The translations under genes were made by a program, and so were the position numbers. DNA of 48,773 nucleotides, taken from Bacilli bacterium (GTDB lineage: Bacteria; Bacillota_I; Bacilli_A; RF39; UBA660). Shown here piece by piece: positions 23,756 to 31,797 of this stretch; within the stretch, counting starts at the first letter, position 1; every line of letters begins with the position of its first letter. Where the stretch lies: the NCBI GenBank assembly GCA_017626405.1, contig JAGAIS010000007.1, positions 72,280-121,052 of the forward strand, read 5' to 3'. Below the pieces are notes generated by a model. The model had not been told where the DNA came from. It worked only from the letters and a program-made list of their open reading frames with translations, and made no database searches.

Positions 23756-25504
23756 ATGATAAATTTATTTAAATATTTAAAGAAAAGGGAAATAATAGGT
23801 ATTATTTTTTCTATAGCTTTAGTAGTACTTCAAGTATGGTTGGAACTTTCTATGCCTGACTATATGAGTGAGATTACGAGACTAGTTCAAACTGATGGAA
23901 GTCTGATGAGTGATATTTTAATAGCTGGTGGCAAAATGTGCTTGTGTGCATTTGGAAGTTTAATAGCATCTATTGTAGTTTGTTATTTAGCATCCAATAT
24001 TGCATCAAGTTTTGCAACAGTTATTAGATCAAAAATATTTGATAAGATAAGCAAATTCAGCATTGCTGAGATGAAGAAATTTTCAACGAGTAGCTTAATA
24101 ACGAGAACGACAAACGATGTTACACAAGTAGATATGGTAATTGGACTTGGACTTCAAATGCTAGTTAAAGCACCAATAATGGCAGTATGGGCAATATTGA
24201 AGATTTTAGATAAAGGCATTGAGTGGAGTATTCTAACGGGAGTATGTGTTGTTATCCTTTTACTTACAGTTTCTATTATTTTGATAATTGTTCTACCAAG
24301 ATTTGAAACTGTTCAAAAATTGATTGATCGAATTAATGGGGTTACTCGTGAGAACTTAACTGGTATTCGCGTTATTCGAGCTTTCAATGCTGAAAAATTC
24401 CAAACTGATAGATTTAATTCAGTAAATGAAGAATTAACTAATCAACAAATGTTTAATCAAAAAACATTTGCCACAATGATGCCAGTAATGAATTTGGTAA
24501 TGCATAGTTTAACTTTGGGAATCTATATTATAGGTACAATTTTAATTATGAATGCCGGACTTGCTGATAGAATTACTCTGTTCAGCAATATGATTGTATT
24601 TTCAAGTTATGGCATGCAAGTAATAATGTCTTTTTTGATGTTAGCAATGATATTCATGATGGCGCCTCGTGCATCAATTTCTGCTCGTCGTATCAATGAA
24701 GTACTAAATCAAGATATATCTATTGTCGATGGGGATTTTGATGGAAAGACAGATAAAAAGGGAGTTGTCGAATTTAAAAATGTTTCTTTTAAATATCCTG
24801 ATGCCGACGAATACTTACTAAAGAATATTAGTTTTAAGGCAAATCAAGGAGAGACAGTAGCTTTTATCGGATCAACAGGCTCTGGAAAATCTACATTAAT
24901 TAATTTAATTCCAAGATTCTATGATACAACTGACGGGACTGTATTAGTTGATGGCATAGATGTTAAAAAATATAAACAAGTTGCATTGAATAATAAAATA
25001 GGTTATGTACCTCAAAAAGCTGTAATGTTTACGGGATCAGTAATCGATAATGTAGCTTTTGGTAAGACAGATAAAGAGATAACTGAAGATAATGTGAAAA
25101 CGGCAATTAAAGTTGCACAAGCCGAGAATTTTGTAAGCGAGATGGAAGATGGAGTTAATTCTCATATCGCGCGTGGCGGAACAAATATAAGTGGTGGACA
25201 AAAACAGAGATTGTCAATTGCTAGAGCAATCGCTAGAGATCCAGAAATTTATATATTCGATGATACATTCTCAGCTCTAGACTACAAAACTGACTCCATT
25301 CTTCGTAGTGAACTTAAGAAACACACAAAAAATGCTACTAATATCATCGTTGCTCAGAGAATTGGTACAATTATGAATGCCGATAAGATAATTGTTTTAG
25401 ATAAAGGCGAATGTGTTGGAATGGGAACTCATCAAGAGTTAATGAAAAACTGCTCTCTTTATAAAGAGATTGCCTTATCCCAATTAAGTGAGGAGGAATT
25501 ATAA
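23756..25504 (+). CDS. Heterodimeric ABC exporter, subunit with degenerate site
   Basis: A protein of 582 residues with six membrane helices and a C-terminal ATPase domain. Walker A GSTGSGKST starts near residue 372 and the signature ISGGQKQR is intact. The catalytic Glu is Asp (YIFDDTFSALD) and the switch His is Gln (VAQRIGTI). This is the pattern of the non-catalytic half of heterodimeric exporters such as BmrC/BmrD or TM287/288, whose substrates are drugs or lipids. AAAGGTGATATA precedes the ATG at 23756. The partner gene overlaps the stop by 1 base (TAATG) with GGAGG upstream. Confidence 0.93.
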   Translation: MINLFKYLKKREIIGIIFSIALVVLQVWLELSMPDYMSEITRLVQTDGSLMSDILIAGGKMCLCAFGSLIASIVVCYLASNIASSFATVIRSKIFDKISKFSIAEMKKFSTSSLITRTTNDVTQVDMVIGLGLQMLVKAPIMAVWAILKILDKGIEWSILTGVCVVILLLTVSIILIIVLPRFETVQKLIDRINGVTRENLTGIRVIRAFNAEKFQTDRFNSVNEELTNQQMFNQKTFATMMPVMNLVMHSLTLGIYIIGTILIMNAGLADRITLFSNMIVFSSYGMQVIMSFLMLAMIFMMAPRASISARRINEVLNQDISIVDGDFDGKTDKKGVVEFKNVSFKYPDADEYLLKNISFKANQGETVAFIGSTGSGKSTLINLIPRFYDTTDGTVLVDGIDVKKYKQVALNNKIGYVPQKAVMFTGSVIDNVAFGKTDKEITEDNVKTAIKVAQAENFVSEMEDGVNSHIARGGTNISGGQKQRLSIARAIARDPEIYIFDDTFSALDYKTDSILRSELKKHTKNATNIIVAQRIGTIMNADKIIVLDKGECVGMGTHQELMKNCSLYKEIALSQLSEEEL

Positions 25505-27642
25505 TGCCAAGACCTAAAAGTGTTGAAAAATCAAAAGACTTTTTTGGAACATTAAAGAGATTATTAAAAAATCTAAATTCATGGAAATATTTGATTATTA
25601 CATCTTTAATTCTTGCTATGATAAGCGCCGTATTATCTTTGATTGCTCCTAATAAATTATCGGATTTCGCCGATGAAATAAGTATTGGTTTAGTTCCTCG
25701 TACTGAAATTCTTGAAACAATTGGAACTGAAATATCTAATAATTTTAAGAATATCGACTTTCAAGTTAAATTAAAAGAAATAATGGCTGATGATAGCATT
25801 AGCGAAGAAGGTAAATTAACTCTAATAAATACGATGAAGGATATGGAAACTTTAGATGATACCAATAAAATGATATCAATTCTAAAATTGCCAAATAGCA
25901 TCCTAGAAAAATTACTTTCAAATATTCAATATGAAGGCACAATTATATCAGTAAGTGATCAATTAAGTACACTTAATATATTAGGAAATATTGAAAATAG
26001 GGAAAATGCTCTAATTCAATTGGATAAATTACCTAAATCAGTCTTCGAACTTGTTAAACCTAAAATGAATACTGATAAGATAAAAAATATTGCAATATTC
26101 ATGGGAATAATATATCTAGTAAGTTCATTATTTAGTTATATTCAGGGCTTATCTATGACTATTATATCTAATAAATTTGCTAAAAAATTAAGAAGCAGTG
26201 TAAGTGAAAAAATAAATCATTTGCCACTTAAGTATTTTGATTATCATGAAACTGGAGATATTTTATCTCGTATCACTAATGACATTGATACAGTAGCTCA
26301 AAACTTAAACAATAGTTTATCATCATTAGTAACAAATATAACTTTATTCATTGGTTCAATATTCATGATGTTCTATACCAATTGGATTATGGCAATTACT
26401 GCAATATTAACAAGTTTAATCGGATTTGCATTTATGGGTGGAATACTAAAGAAAAGTCAAAAATACTTTGACGAAAACCAAAAATCTCTAGGTAATCTTA
26501 ATGGTTATATCGAAGAAATATATTCTGGACATAGTGTGGTTAAAGCTTATAATGGAGTAGAGGATTCTATTGAAAGATTTGAAAAATTAAATAAAAATTT
26601 ATATGAAGCTAAGAGAAAGAGTATTTTTTTGTCAGGAACTATGCAACCTTTAATGGGATTTATCGGAAATCTTGATTATGTTGCCGTATGTATTGTTGGT
26701 GCATTACTGACAATGAATGGTGTAATTTCTTTTGGAGTTATAGTTGCATTCATGATATATGTAAGATTATTTAATAATCCTCTATCACAAATTGCTCAGT
26801 CAATGACAATACTTCAATCGACTGCTGCGGCATCGGAAAGAGTATTTGAGTTTTTAGATGAAGAAGAAATGACTGATGAAAGTGATTTAACAGATGTTCT
26901 AGATAAAGATAAAGTAAAGGGAAATATCGAATTTTCAAATGTTAAATTTTGTTATGATAAAGATAAGATAATAATAAATGACTTCAATGTAAATGTTCGT
27001 TCGGGACAAAAGATTGCAATTGTTGGACCAACAGGTGCGGGAAAGACAACAATGGTCAATTTACTTATGAAGTTCTATGAGATAAATGATGGTGATATTA
27101 TCATAGATGGAGTTTCAACGAAAAAACTTAGACGAGATAATATTCATAGATTATTTATAATGGTTCTTCAAGATACATGGTTATTCGAAGGAACTATTCG
27201 TGATAATATTAAATTTAATAAGGAAGATGTTACAGATGAGGAGATTTGGGAATCTTTAAAAACAGTTGGAGTAGATCATTTTGTGAGGACACTTCCGGGC
27301 GGTTTAGATTATGTGTTAACTGAAAGCGATTCAATAAGCCAAGGTCAAAAGCAGCTTCTAACTATTGCTCGTGGTATGATTGAAGATGCTCCATTCTTGA
27401 TTCTAGATGAAGCAACTAGTAATGTTGATACAAGAACAGAAGAATTAGTACAAATTGCAATGGATAAATTAACTAAAGGTCATACTTCTTTTATAATAGC
27501 TCATCGATTATCGACTATTAAAAATGCAGATTTAATATTGGTAATGGATCATGGTAATATAATTGAGATGGGAAATCATGATGATTTAATGAAGAAAAAT
27601 GGTTTCTATGCTGATTTGTATAATTCCCAATTTTCAAAATAA
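25504..27642 (+). CDS. Heterodimeric ABC exporter, catalytic subunit with a large inserted loop
   Basis: A protein of 712 residues. Helix 1 lies at about 28-50. About 145 polar residues (50-195) separate it from helix 2 and are predicted to be outside the cell; standard half-exporters have only a short loop there. The ATPase domain is canonical: GPTGAGKTT from residue 508, SQGQKQ, ILDEATSNVD and IIAHRLSTI, so this half carries the active site. It forms an exporter with the preceding gene. The inserted domain could bind substrate or a surface partner and is of unknown fold. Convergent ZIP transporter gene downstream. Confidence 0.92.
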   Translation: MPRPKSVEKSKDFFGTLKRLLKNLNSWKYLIITSLILAMISAVLSLIAPNKLSDFADEISIGLVPRTEILETIGTEISNNFKNIDFQVKLKEIMADDSISEEGKLTLINTMKDMETLDDTNKMISILKLPNSILEKLLSNIQYEGTIISVSDQLSTLNILGNIENRENALIQLDKLPKSVFELVKPKMNTDKIKNIAIFMGIIYLVSSLFSYIQGLSMTIISNKFAKKLRSSVSEKINHLPLKYFDYHETGDILSRITNDIDTVAQNLNNSLSSLVTNITLFIGSIFMMFYTNWIMAITAILTSLIGFAFMGGILKKSQKYFDENQKSLGNLNGYIEEIYSGHSVVKAYNGVEDSIERFEKLNKNLYEAKRKSIFLSGTMQPLMGFIGNLDYVAVCIVGALLTMNGVISFGVIVAFMIYVRLFNNPLSQIAQSMTILQSTAAASERVFEFLDEEEMTDESDLTDVLDKDKVKGNIEFSNVKFCYDKDKIIINDFNVNVRSGQKIAIVGPTGAGKTTMVNLLMKFYEINDGDIIIDGVSTKKLRRDNIHRLFIMVLQDTWLFEGTIRDNIKFNKEDVTDEEIWESLKTVGVDHFVRTLPGGLDYVLTESDSISQGQKQLLTIARGMIEDAPFLILDEATSNVDTRTEELVQIAMDKLTKGHTSFIIAHRLSTIKNADLILVMDHGNIIEMGNHDDLMKKNGFYADLYNSQFSK

Positions 27643-27693
27643 ATAGAACTTAAAAATTAAGTATTACTTTAATAAGAATATTTTCTTACATTT

Positions 27694-27725
27694 AAAAAGA
27701 AATTGCATGACAATTTCTTTTTTTT
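27694..27725. terminator. Bidirectional terminator between ABC exporter and ZIP genes
   Basis: Stem AAAAAGAAATTG (27694-27705) / CAATTTCTTTTT (27711-27722) with a 5-base loop; A and T tracts on both sides serve both convergent genes. Confidence 0.88.
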
Positions 27726-28500
27726 ATATTTCGAGTATCATCATTAGAACAAAACCAACTAGAGTAAGGTAGGCAATTAGAGTTTTATGGTCGGAATCTT
27801 CCTGACTTTCTGGTATTAATTCTTCAATTACGACATATAGCATAGCACCTGCTGCAAATGCTAAGAAGAAAGGCAATACGAGAGTTACTTTCATTACAAG
27901 TATTGCTCCCACAATGGCTGCGAATACTTCAACAATACCAGATAGTGCACCAATTATAAAACTCTTCAATCTACTTAATCCAGATCTTCTAAGTGGTATA
28001 CTAATAGCAGCTCCTTCGGGAAAATTTTGAATAGCTATCCCGATTGTTAGAGAAATAGCTGATGCTATTGATACACTAGGAAGTATTTTAGCTGAAGAGA
28101 AGGCAACACCTATAGCTAAGCCTTCCGGTATATTGTGAAGAATTATTGAAATAATAAGCAAAAATACATTTTTAGTTCCATTGTTTTTTACTAACTTCTT
28201 TTCAACCAATTTATTTAGGAATATTAATAGAACTGTTCCAATAAGAATAGATGCTGGTACAACAACTATTGTTAATAACCCTAAATTATTTGCTTGTTCA
28301 ATAGAAGGAAGTAGTAGAGAAAATATTGCAGCAGCAAACATAATACCACCAGATACACCTAGTAGAGCATTCATAATACCTTTATTTATTCTCTTAAAGA
28401 ATAAAACTAGAGATGAACCGAAAACTGTAATGGAAAATGTAATAAATGAAGCAATAAATGCCTGTAAAATCGGGTTCATTTCATAAAAAAAATTAATCAT
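27724..28500 (-). CDS. ZIP-family divalent metal transporter (ZupT/GufA-like)
   Basis: A protein of 258 residues with about eight membrane helices. The metal-path motifs are clear: HNIPEGLAIG in helix 4, QNFPEGAAI in helix 5 and VIEELIPES in a late helix. ZIP proteins bring zinc, iron or manganese into the cytoplasm; helix 5 has Gln in place of the His of canonical ZupT, as in GufA-type members, so metal preference cannot be stated. GAGGGAT precedes the ATG. It lies 51 bases after the RNase J gene on the same strand with no terminator between them, so co-transcription is possible. Confidence 0.92.
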   Translation of the reverse strand: MINFFYEMNPILQAFIASFITFSITVFGSSLVLFFKRINKGIMNALLGVSGGIMFAAAIFSLLLPSIEQANNLGLLTIVVVPASILIGTVLLIFLNKLVEKKLVKNNGTKNVFLLIISIILHNIPEGLAIGVAFSSAKILPSVSIASAISLTIGIAIQNFPEGAAISIPLRRSGLSRLKSFIIGALSGIVEVFAAIVGAILVMKVTLVLPFFLAFAAGAMLYVVIEELIPESQEDSDHKTLIAYLTLVGFVLMMILEI

Positions 28501-28551
28501 ATTTATCCCTCATGATATTATATGATTAATTCTTTTCTTTGCTATTATATT

Positions 28552-30228
28552 TTATTGATTCTTTCTTATATCCATTATTACTGGTAGAATCATTGGTCTT
28601 CTTCCTGTCTTTTCATTAATAAACATATTTAATTCTAGGATAATCTGATTCTTTAAATCAGTAATACTAGCTTTCCCCGATAGGGATTTATTAACTATTT
28701 CTGAAACTTTATTTTCAATTTCTTTTATCAGTTCGGCATTTTCATTAACTAGGACAAATCCTCGAGTAGTAATATTAGGTTTAATTAGTAAAGTTCTTTT
28801 TTCTGAATCGATATTTAAAATGGTTACTAATACACCATCTCTACTCATTAATTTTCTATCCTTTATAACAACTGAACCGATATCGCCGATACGAGAACCA
28901 TCTACGTATACATCTCCTGCAGGAACTCTTTTACCTCTATGGCATCCTTCATTATCCATGATGATTACATCACCATTTTCACATATAAATGTATTTTCTT
29001 CCTTAACCCCACAAGATACTGCTAAATCCGTATGTGTCTTAAGCATTCTATATTCTCCATGAATTGGCATTAAATATTCAGGTTTGATAAGTCTTATCAT
29101 CCATTTTAATTCTTCAGCTTTAGCATGTCCTGAAGTATGAATATCAGTTAATTCTGAATTAGTATAAACTTTAACTCCCTTTAAATAAAGTTTGTTAATT
29201 ATGCGATTTATACTTGCTGAATTTCCTGGAATAGGGTTTGAAGAGAAGACAATAATATCATCCGGTTGCAATTGAACTTGTTTATGAGTTCCATTAGCTA
29301 TTCTTGATAATGCAGCTAGTGGTTCTCCTTGAGATCCAGTACATAAAATACAAATCTCATGTTTTTTATAATCTTTAGCTTGATTAGCATCAATAAATAT
29401 TGATGAATCTTTAATAAGTCCATTTTTTAATGCAATTTCTTTGGCATTTTCCATACTTCTACCGAAAGTAATAATTTTACGATTGTTTTCACGACAAGTT
29501 TCAACAATATGTTTAATACGATAGATATTAGAAGCAAATGTTGCTAGTATAATTCTATTAGTTTGCGATTTCGCAAATACATCACCTAAAGCCTCATCAA
29601 CTATTGCTTCACTTGCTGAAAATCCAGGAGATAGAGCGTTAGTACTTTCCGATAGTAACAATTTAACTCCATGAGCTCCTAAATCGGCCATCTTATGAAT
29701 ATCTGCCATTGGACCAATCGGTGTCAAGTCAAACTTGAAATCTCCCGTATGAACAATGGTACCATTAGGTGTAGTAACAACAATAGCATAAGAATCGGGA
29801 ATAGAGTGAGTAGTTCTAATGAAATCTACACTTATATTCTTAAAATTGATCTTTGTATTTTCATCATATAAAGTTAATCCTTCATAATGCATATTTTTAT
29901 CATCTAATTTATGTTGTATTAAATCAAGAGCAATTTTAGATGCATAAATAACTGGTATTTTAACATTTTGAAGTAGGAATGTTATTCCCCCAATATGATC
30001 CTCATGTCCATGAGTAATAAACAAAGCTTTAATCTTATTTTCATTTTGTTTTAAATAAGTTACATCCTGTATAACATAATCGACACCAAGTAAATCATCT
30101 TCGGGAAACATTACTCCAGCATCAATTATTATAATTTCGTTATTATATTCAACTACGTACATGTTTTTACCGACTTCACCTAAGCCACCTAAAGCAAAAA
30201 CAGACGTAAAAGCGTCATTCTTTTTCAT
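28552..30228 (-). CDS. rnj: Ribonuclease J
   Basis: A protein of 558 residues matching RNase J over its length: metallo-beta-lactamase core with H73-x-H-x-D-H78 (ITHGHEDHIGG), THTGDFKFD, the beta-CASP region with a SGHA motif, and a C-terminal domain. It is the main 5' exo/endonuclease for mRNA decay and rRNA 5' processing in many Gram-positive bacteria. Whether it corresponds to J1 or J2 cannot be decided because only one copy is in the window; the catalytic residues are intact as in J1. AAGGAGG sits 7 bases before the ATG. Confidence 0.96.
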   Translation of the reverse strand: MKKNDAFTSVFALGGLGEVGKNMYVVEYNNEIIIIDAGVMFPEDDLLGVDYVIQDVTYLKQNENKIKALFITHGHEDHIGGITFLLQNVKIPVIYASKIALDLIQHKLDDKNMHYEGLTLYDENTKINFKNISVDFIRTTHSIPDSYAIVVTTPNGTIVHTGDFKFDLTPIGPMADIHKMADLGAHGVKLLLSESTNALSPGFSASEAIVDEALGDVFAKSQTNRIILATFASNIYRIKHIVETCRENNRKIITFGRSMENAKEIALKNGLIKDSSIFIDANQAKDYKKHEICILCTGSQGEPLAALSRIANGTHKQVQLQPDDIIVFSSNPIPGNSASINRIINKLYLKGVKVYTNSELTDIHTSGHAKAEELKWMIRLIKPEYLMPIHGEYRMLKTHTDLAVSCGVKEENTFICENGDVIIMDNEGCHRGKRVPAGDVYVDGSRIGDIGSVVIKDRKLMSRDGVLVTILNIDSEKRTLLIKPNITTRGFVLVNENAELIKEIENKVSEIVNKSLSGKASITDLKNQIILELNMFINEKTGRRPMILPVIMDIRKNQ

Positions 30229-30277
30229 AAATTTTCCTCCTTAAAAAATCACGATATAAAGCTCTTTGATTACTAAT

Positions 30278-30306
30278 AATATACTATAAAATGAAGAAAA
30301 AGTCTA
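30278..30306 (-). promoter_or_regulatory. Candidate promoter of rnj
   Basis: On the minus strand, TAGACT (30301-30306) and TATATT (30278-30283) have a 17-base spacer, giving a leader of about 45 bases before the rnj ATG. Confidence 0.45.
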
Positions 30307-30431
30307 GTATGCATAAAATAATTTTATTTACTGTAAAAACTTTACAACACAAAATATCTTATTTTATCTTAAATTGTCGAATCTATTTTTTTGAGTGTTT
30401 TTATTTTATATAACATATTTAGGTGATAATT

Positions 30432-30749
30432 ATGTTGAAAATTAATATGGAATATCGGCGAGGAATTTTATTTATTCGACTTAGAGGAAATTTGAGTGTC
30501 AATACAGTTTCTAAATTTGAAGAATACACAATTCCAATTATAAAGAATTATGGTATTCGCTACGTCGTCTATAATTTAAATAATATTGCTAATCTCGATG
30601 ATGAAGGAATAAGTTCTATAAATAGATCTGTTAAACTAATAAAAAAGAATAGAGGCAAAGCTTTAATTGTTAGTAAAAAAGATAGTGATACATTTAATAA
30701 TCTTTCTATTTCAAATGAATTAGTGGCTTTAGAATTACTCAATACATAG
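30432..30749 (+). CDS. spoIIAA: SpoIIAA-like anti-sigma-factor antagonist with Glu at the phosphorylation site
   Basis: A protein of 105 residues, a STAS domain alignable with Bacillus subtilis SpoIIAA from end to end (for example ILFIRLRGNLSVNTV, then IRYVVYNLNNIANLD). SpoIIAA normally binds the kinase SpoIIAB to free sigma-F in the forespore and is switched off by phosphorylation of Ser58 in the motif DSSGLG. Here that motif reads D56-D57-E58-G-I-S, so the phosphorylatable serine is replaced by an acidic residue. The spoIIAB gene is also missing from its usual place. The ATG at 30432 follows TTAGGTGAT; the GTG at 30423 is inside that site. No convincing sigma-H promoter was seen upstream. 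Confidence 0.85.
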   Translation: MLKINMEYRRGILFIRLRGNLSVNTVSKFEEYTIPIIKNYGIRYVVYNLNNIANLDDEGISSINRSVKLIKKNRGKALIVSKKDSDTFNNLSISNELVALELLNT

Positions 30750-31364
30750 ATGGAAGAGAAATACTTAGAATGTGATTTATTAATTCGAAGTATTGCAAAG
30801 AAATTCTATAATGTTGAAAGTGAGGATTTATATCAAGCTGGATGTTTGGGACTAATAAAAGCATATAATAACTACAAAGATCCAAATATACCTTTTTCAT
30901 CTTTTGCCTATAAATATATATTTGGTGAAATGTATGAATTATATTTGAAAACGAGAAATATTAAGATGAATAAGTATTATTTAAGCATTTATAAACTATT
31001 AAATAAGACACAGGAAATATTAACTAACAAATTGAAAAGACAAGTATCAGATTCTGAATTAGCTGAATATTTAAATATAAGTATGAGTGATATAGTATGT
31101 GTTCGTACAATGATGGATACTACATTAAGTTTGGATGACGAATACAATAGAATAGAAATAGGTTTAGAAAGTGATATAGATACGTTAATTGATTTGGAAG
31201 ACTCTTTGAGCAGTTTAGATCCATTATCATCTGAAGTAATGTATTATCGACTGAAATACGATTTAACGCAAACAGAAATTTCTAAATTGCTCGGAATATC
31301 TCAAGTTAAAGTATCGCGTATTGAAGCATCTTCTAAGAATAAAATACTCGAATATATTTCTTAA
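30750..31364 (+). CDS. sigF: RNA polymerase sigma factor, sigma-F type, short N-terminus
   Basis: A protein of 204 residues. Sigma region 2 spans about 9-68 (DLYQAGCLGLIKAYNNY, then FSSFAYKYIFGEMYE), region 3 about 95-130 and region 4 with its helix-turn-helix at 172-192 (LTQTEISKLLGISQVKVSR). Identity as the forespore sigma factor rests on gene order: spoIIAA before it and spoVA genes after it. Known SigF proteins are about 255 residues; this one lacks the first 35-40. The ATG directly follows the spoIIAA TAG with no Shine-Dalgarno, so translation probably depends on re-initiation after spoIIAA. SigG cannot be fully excluded. Confidence 0.88.
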   Translation: MEEKYLECDLLIRSIAKKFYNVESEDLYQAGCLGLIKAYNNYKDPNIPFSSFAYKYIFGEMYELYLKTRNIKMNKYYLSIYKLLNKTQEILTNKLKRQVSDSELAEYLNISMSDIVCVRTMMDTTLSLDDEYNRIEIGLESDIDTLIDLEDSLSSLDPLSSEVMYYRLKYDLTQTEISKLLGISQVKVSRIEASSKNKILEYIS

Positions 31365-31393
31365 AAATCTCCATAATAATAGTGGAGGTTTTT
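31363..31393 (+). promoter_or_regulatory. Hairpin that covers the spoVAC ribosome site
   Basis: AAAAATCTCCA (31363-31373) pairs with TGGAGGTTTTT (31383-31393, one G-T pair) around a 9-base loop. The 3' arm contains the GGAGG of spoVAC and ends in five T residues. It could hide the ribosome site or act as a partial terminator between sigF and spoVAC. Confidence 0.6.
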
Positions 31394-31395
31394 AT

Positions 31396-31797
31396 ATGGA
31401 TTATAAAAAGTTAGTGAAAAGTCTTACGCCACCTGAAAATTGTATAAAAAATACTTTAGTTGCATTTTTAAGTGGAGGAGTTATTGGCGCCATATCGGAA
31501 ATTTTAGTAAGTACATTTAATGTAGATACGATGTTGATTATTTGGATATTTATCGCATCATTACTAACTGGACTTTCAATATTTGATAACTTAGCTGATG
31601 TATTTAAAATGGGAGTAATTATACCGATAACAGGTTTCTCTCATTCAGTTACTAGTTCAACTATCGAATATAAGAAAGACGGACTTATTACTGGTATTGG
31701 AAGCAATTATTTTAAACTTGCTGGTTCAGTTATTTTGTATGGAATATTATCTGCAGCTTTACTAGCATTTATAAGGGGGATTCTATGTATACTATAA
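31396..31797 (+). CDS. spoVAC: Stage V sporulation protein AC (dipicolinate channel subunit)
   Basis: A protein of 133 residues with the SpoVAC pattern: PPENCIKNTLVAFLSGGVIG near the N-terminus, then helices around residues 48-65 and 105-130, and the conserved ITGFSHSVTSSTIEYKKDG loop. SpoVAC is a mechanosensitive-like membrane channel that moves Ca-dipicolinic acid into the forespore and out at germination. The start is the ATG at 31396, 7 bases after GGAGG; an upstream in-frame TTG at 31321 lies inside sigF. It overlaps spoVAD by 13 bases. spoVAA and spoVAB are absent, as in many Clostridia-type operons. Confidence 0.95.
   Translation: MDYKKLVKSLTPPENCIKNTLVAFLSGGVIGAISEILVSTFNVDTMLIIWIFIASLLTGLSIFDNLADVFKMGVIIPITGFSHSVTSSTIEYKKDGLITGIGSNYFKLAGSVILYGILSAALLAFIRGILCIL

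Noticed and set aside
28181..28486. Plus-strand frame of 101 codons
   Set aside because: It is antisense to the ZIP transporter, which has HNIPEG and QNFPEG motifs. No ribosome site or neighbour supports it.
30307..30431. Sigma-H promoter or riboswitch before spoIIAA
   Set aside because: A GAAT at 30379-30382 has no AGGA-type -35 at the right distance, and no conserved structured leader was recognised.
30740..30760. A spoIIAB gene hidden in another frame between spoIIAA and sigF
   Set aside because: The stop and start codons are adjacent, and neither flanking gene contains an overlapping frame with ATPase motifs. There is no room for a 145-residue protein.
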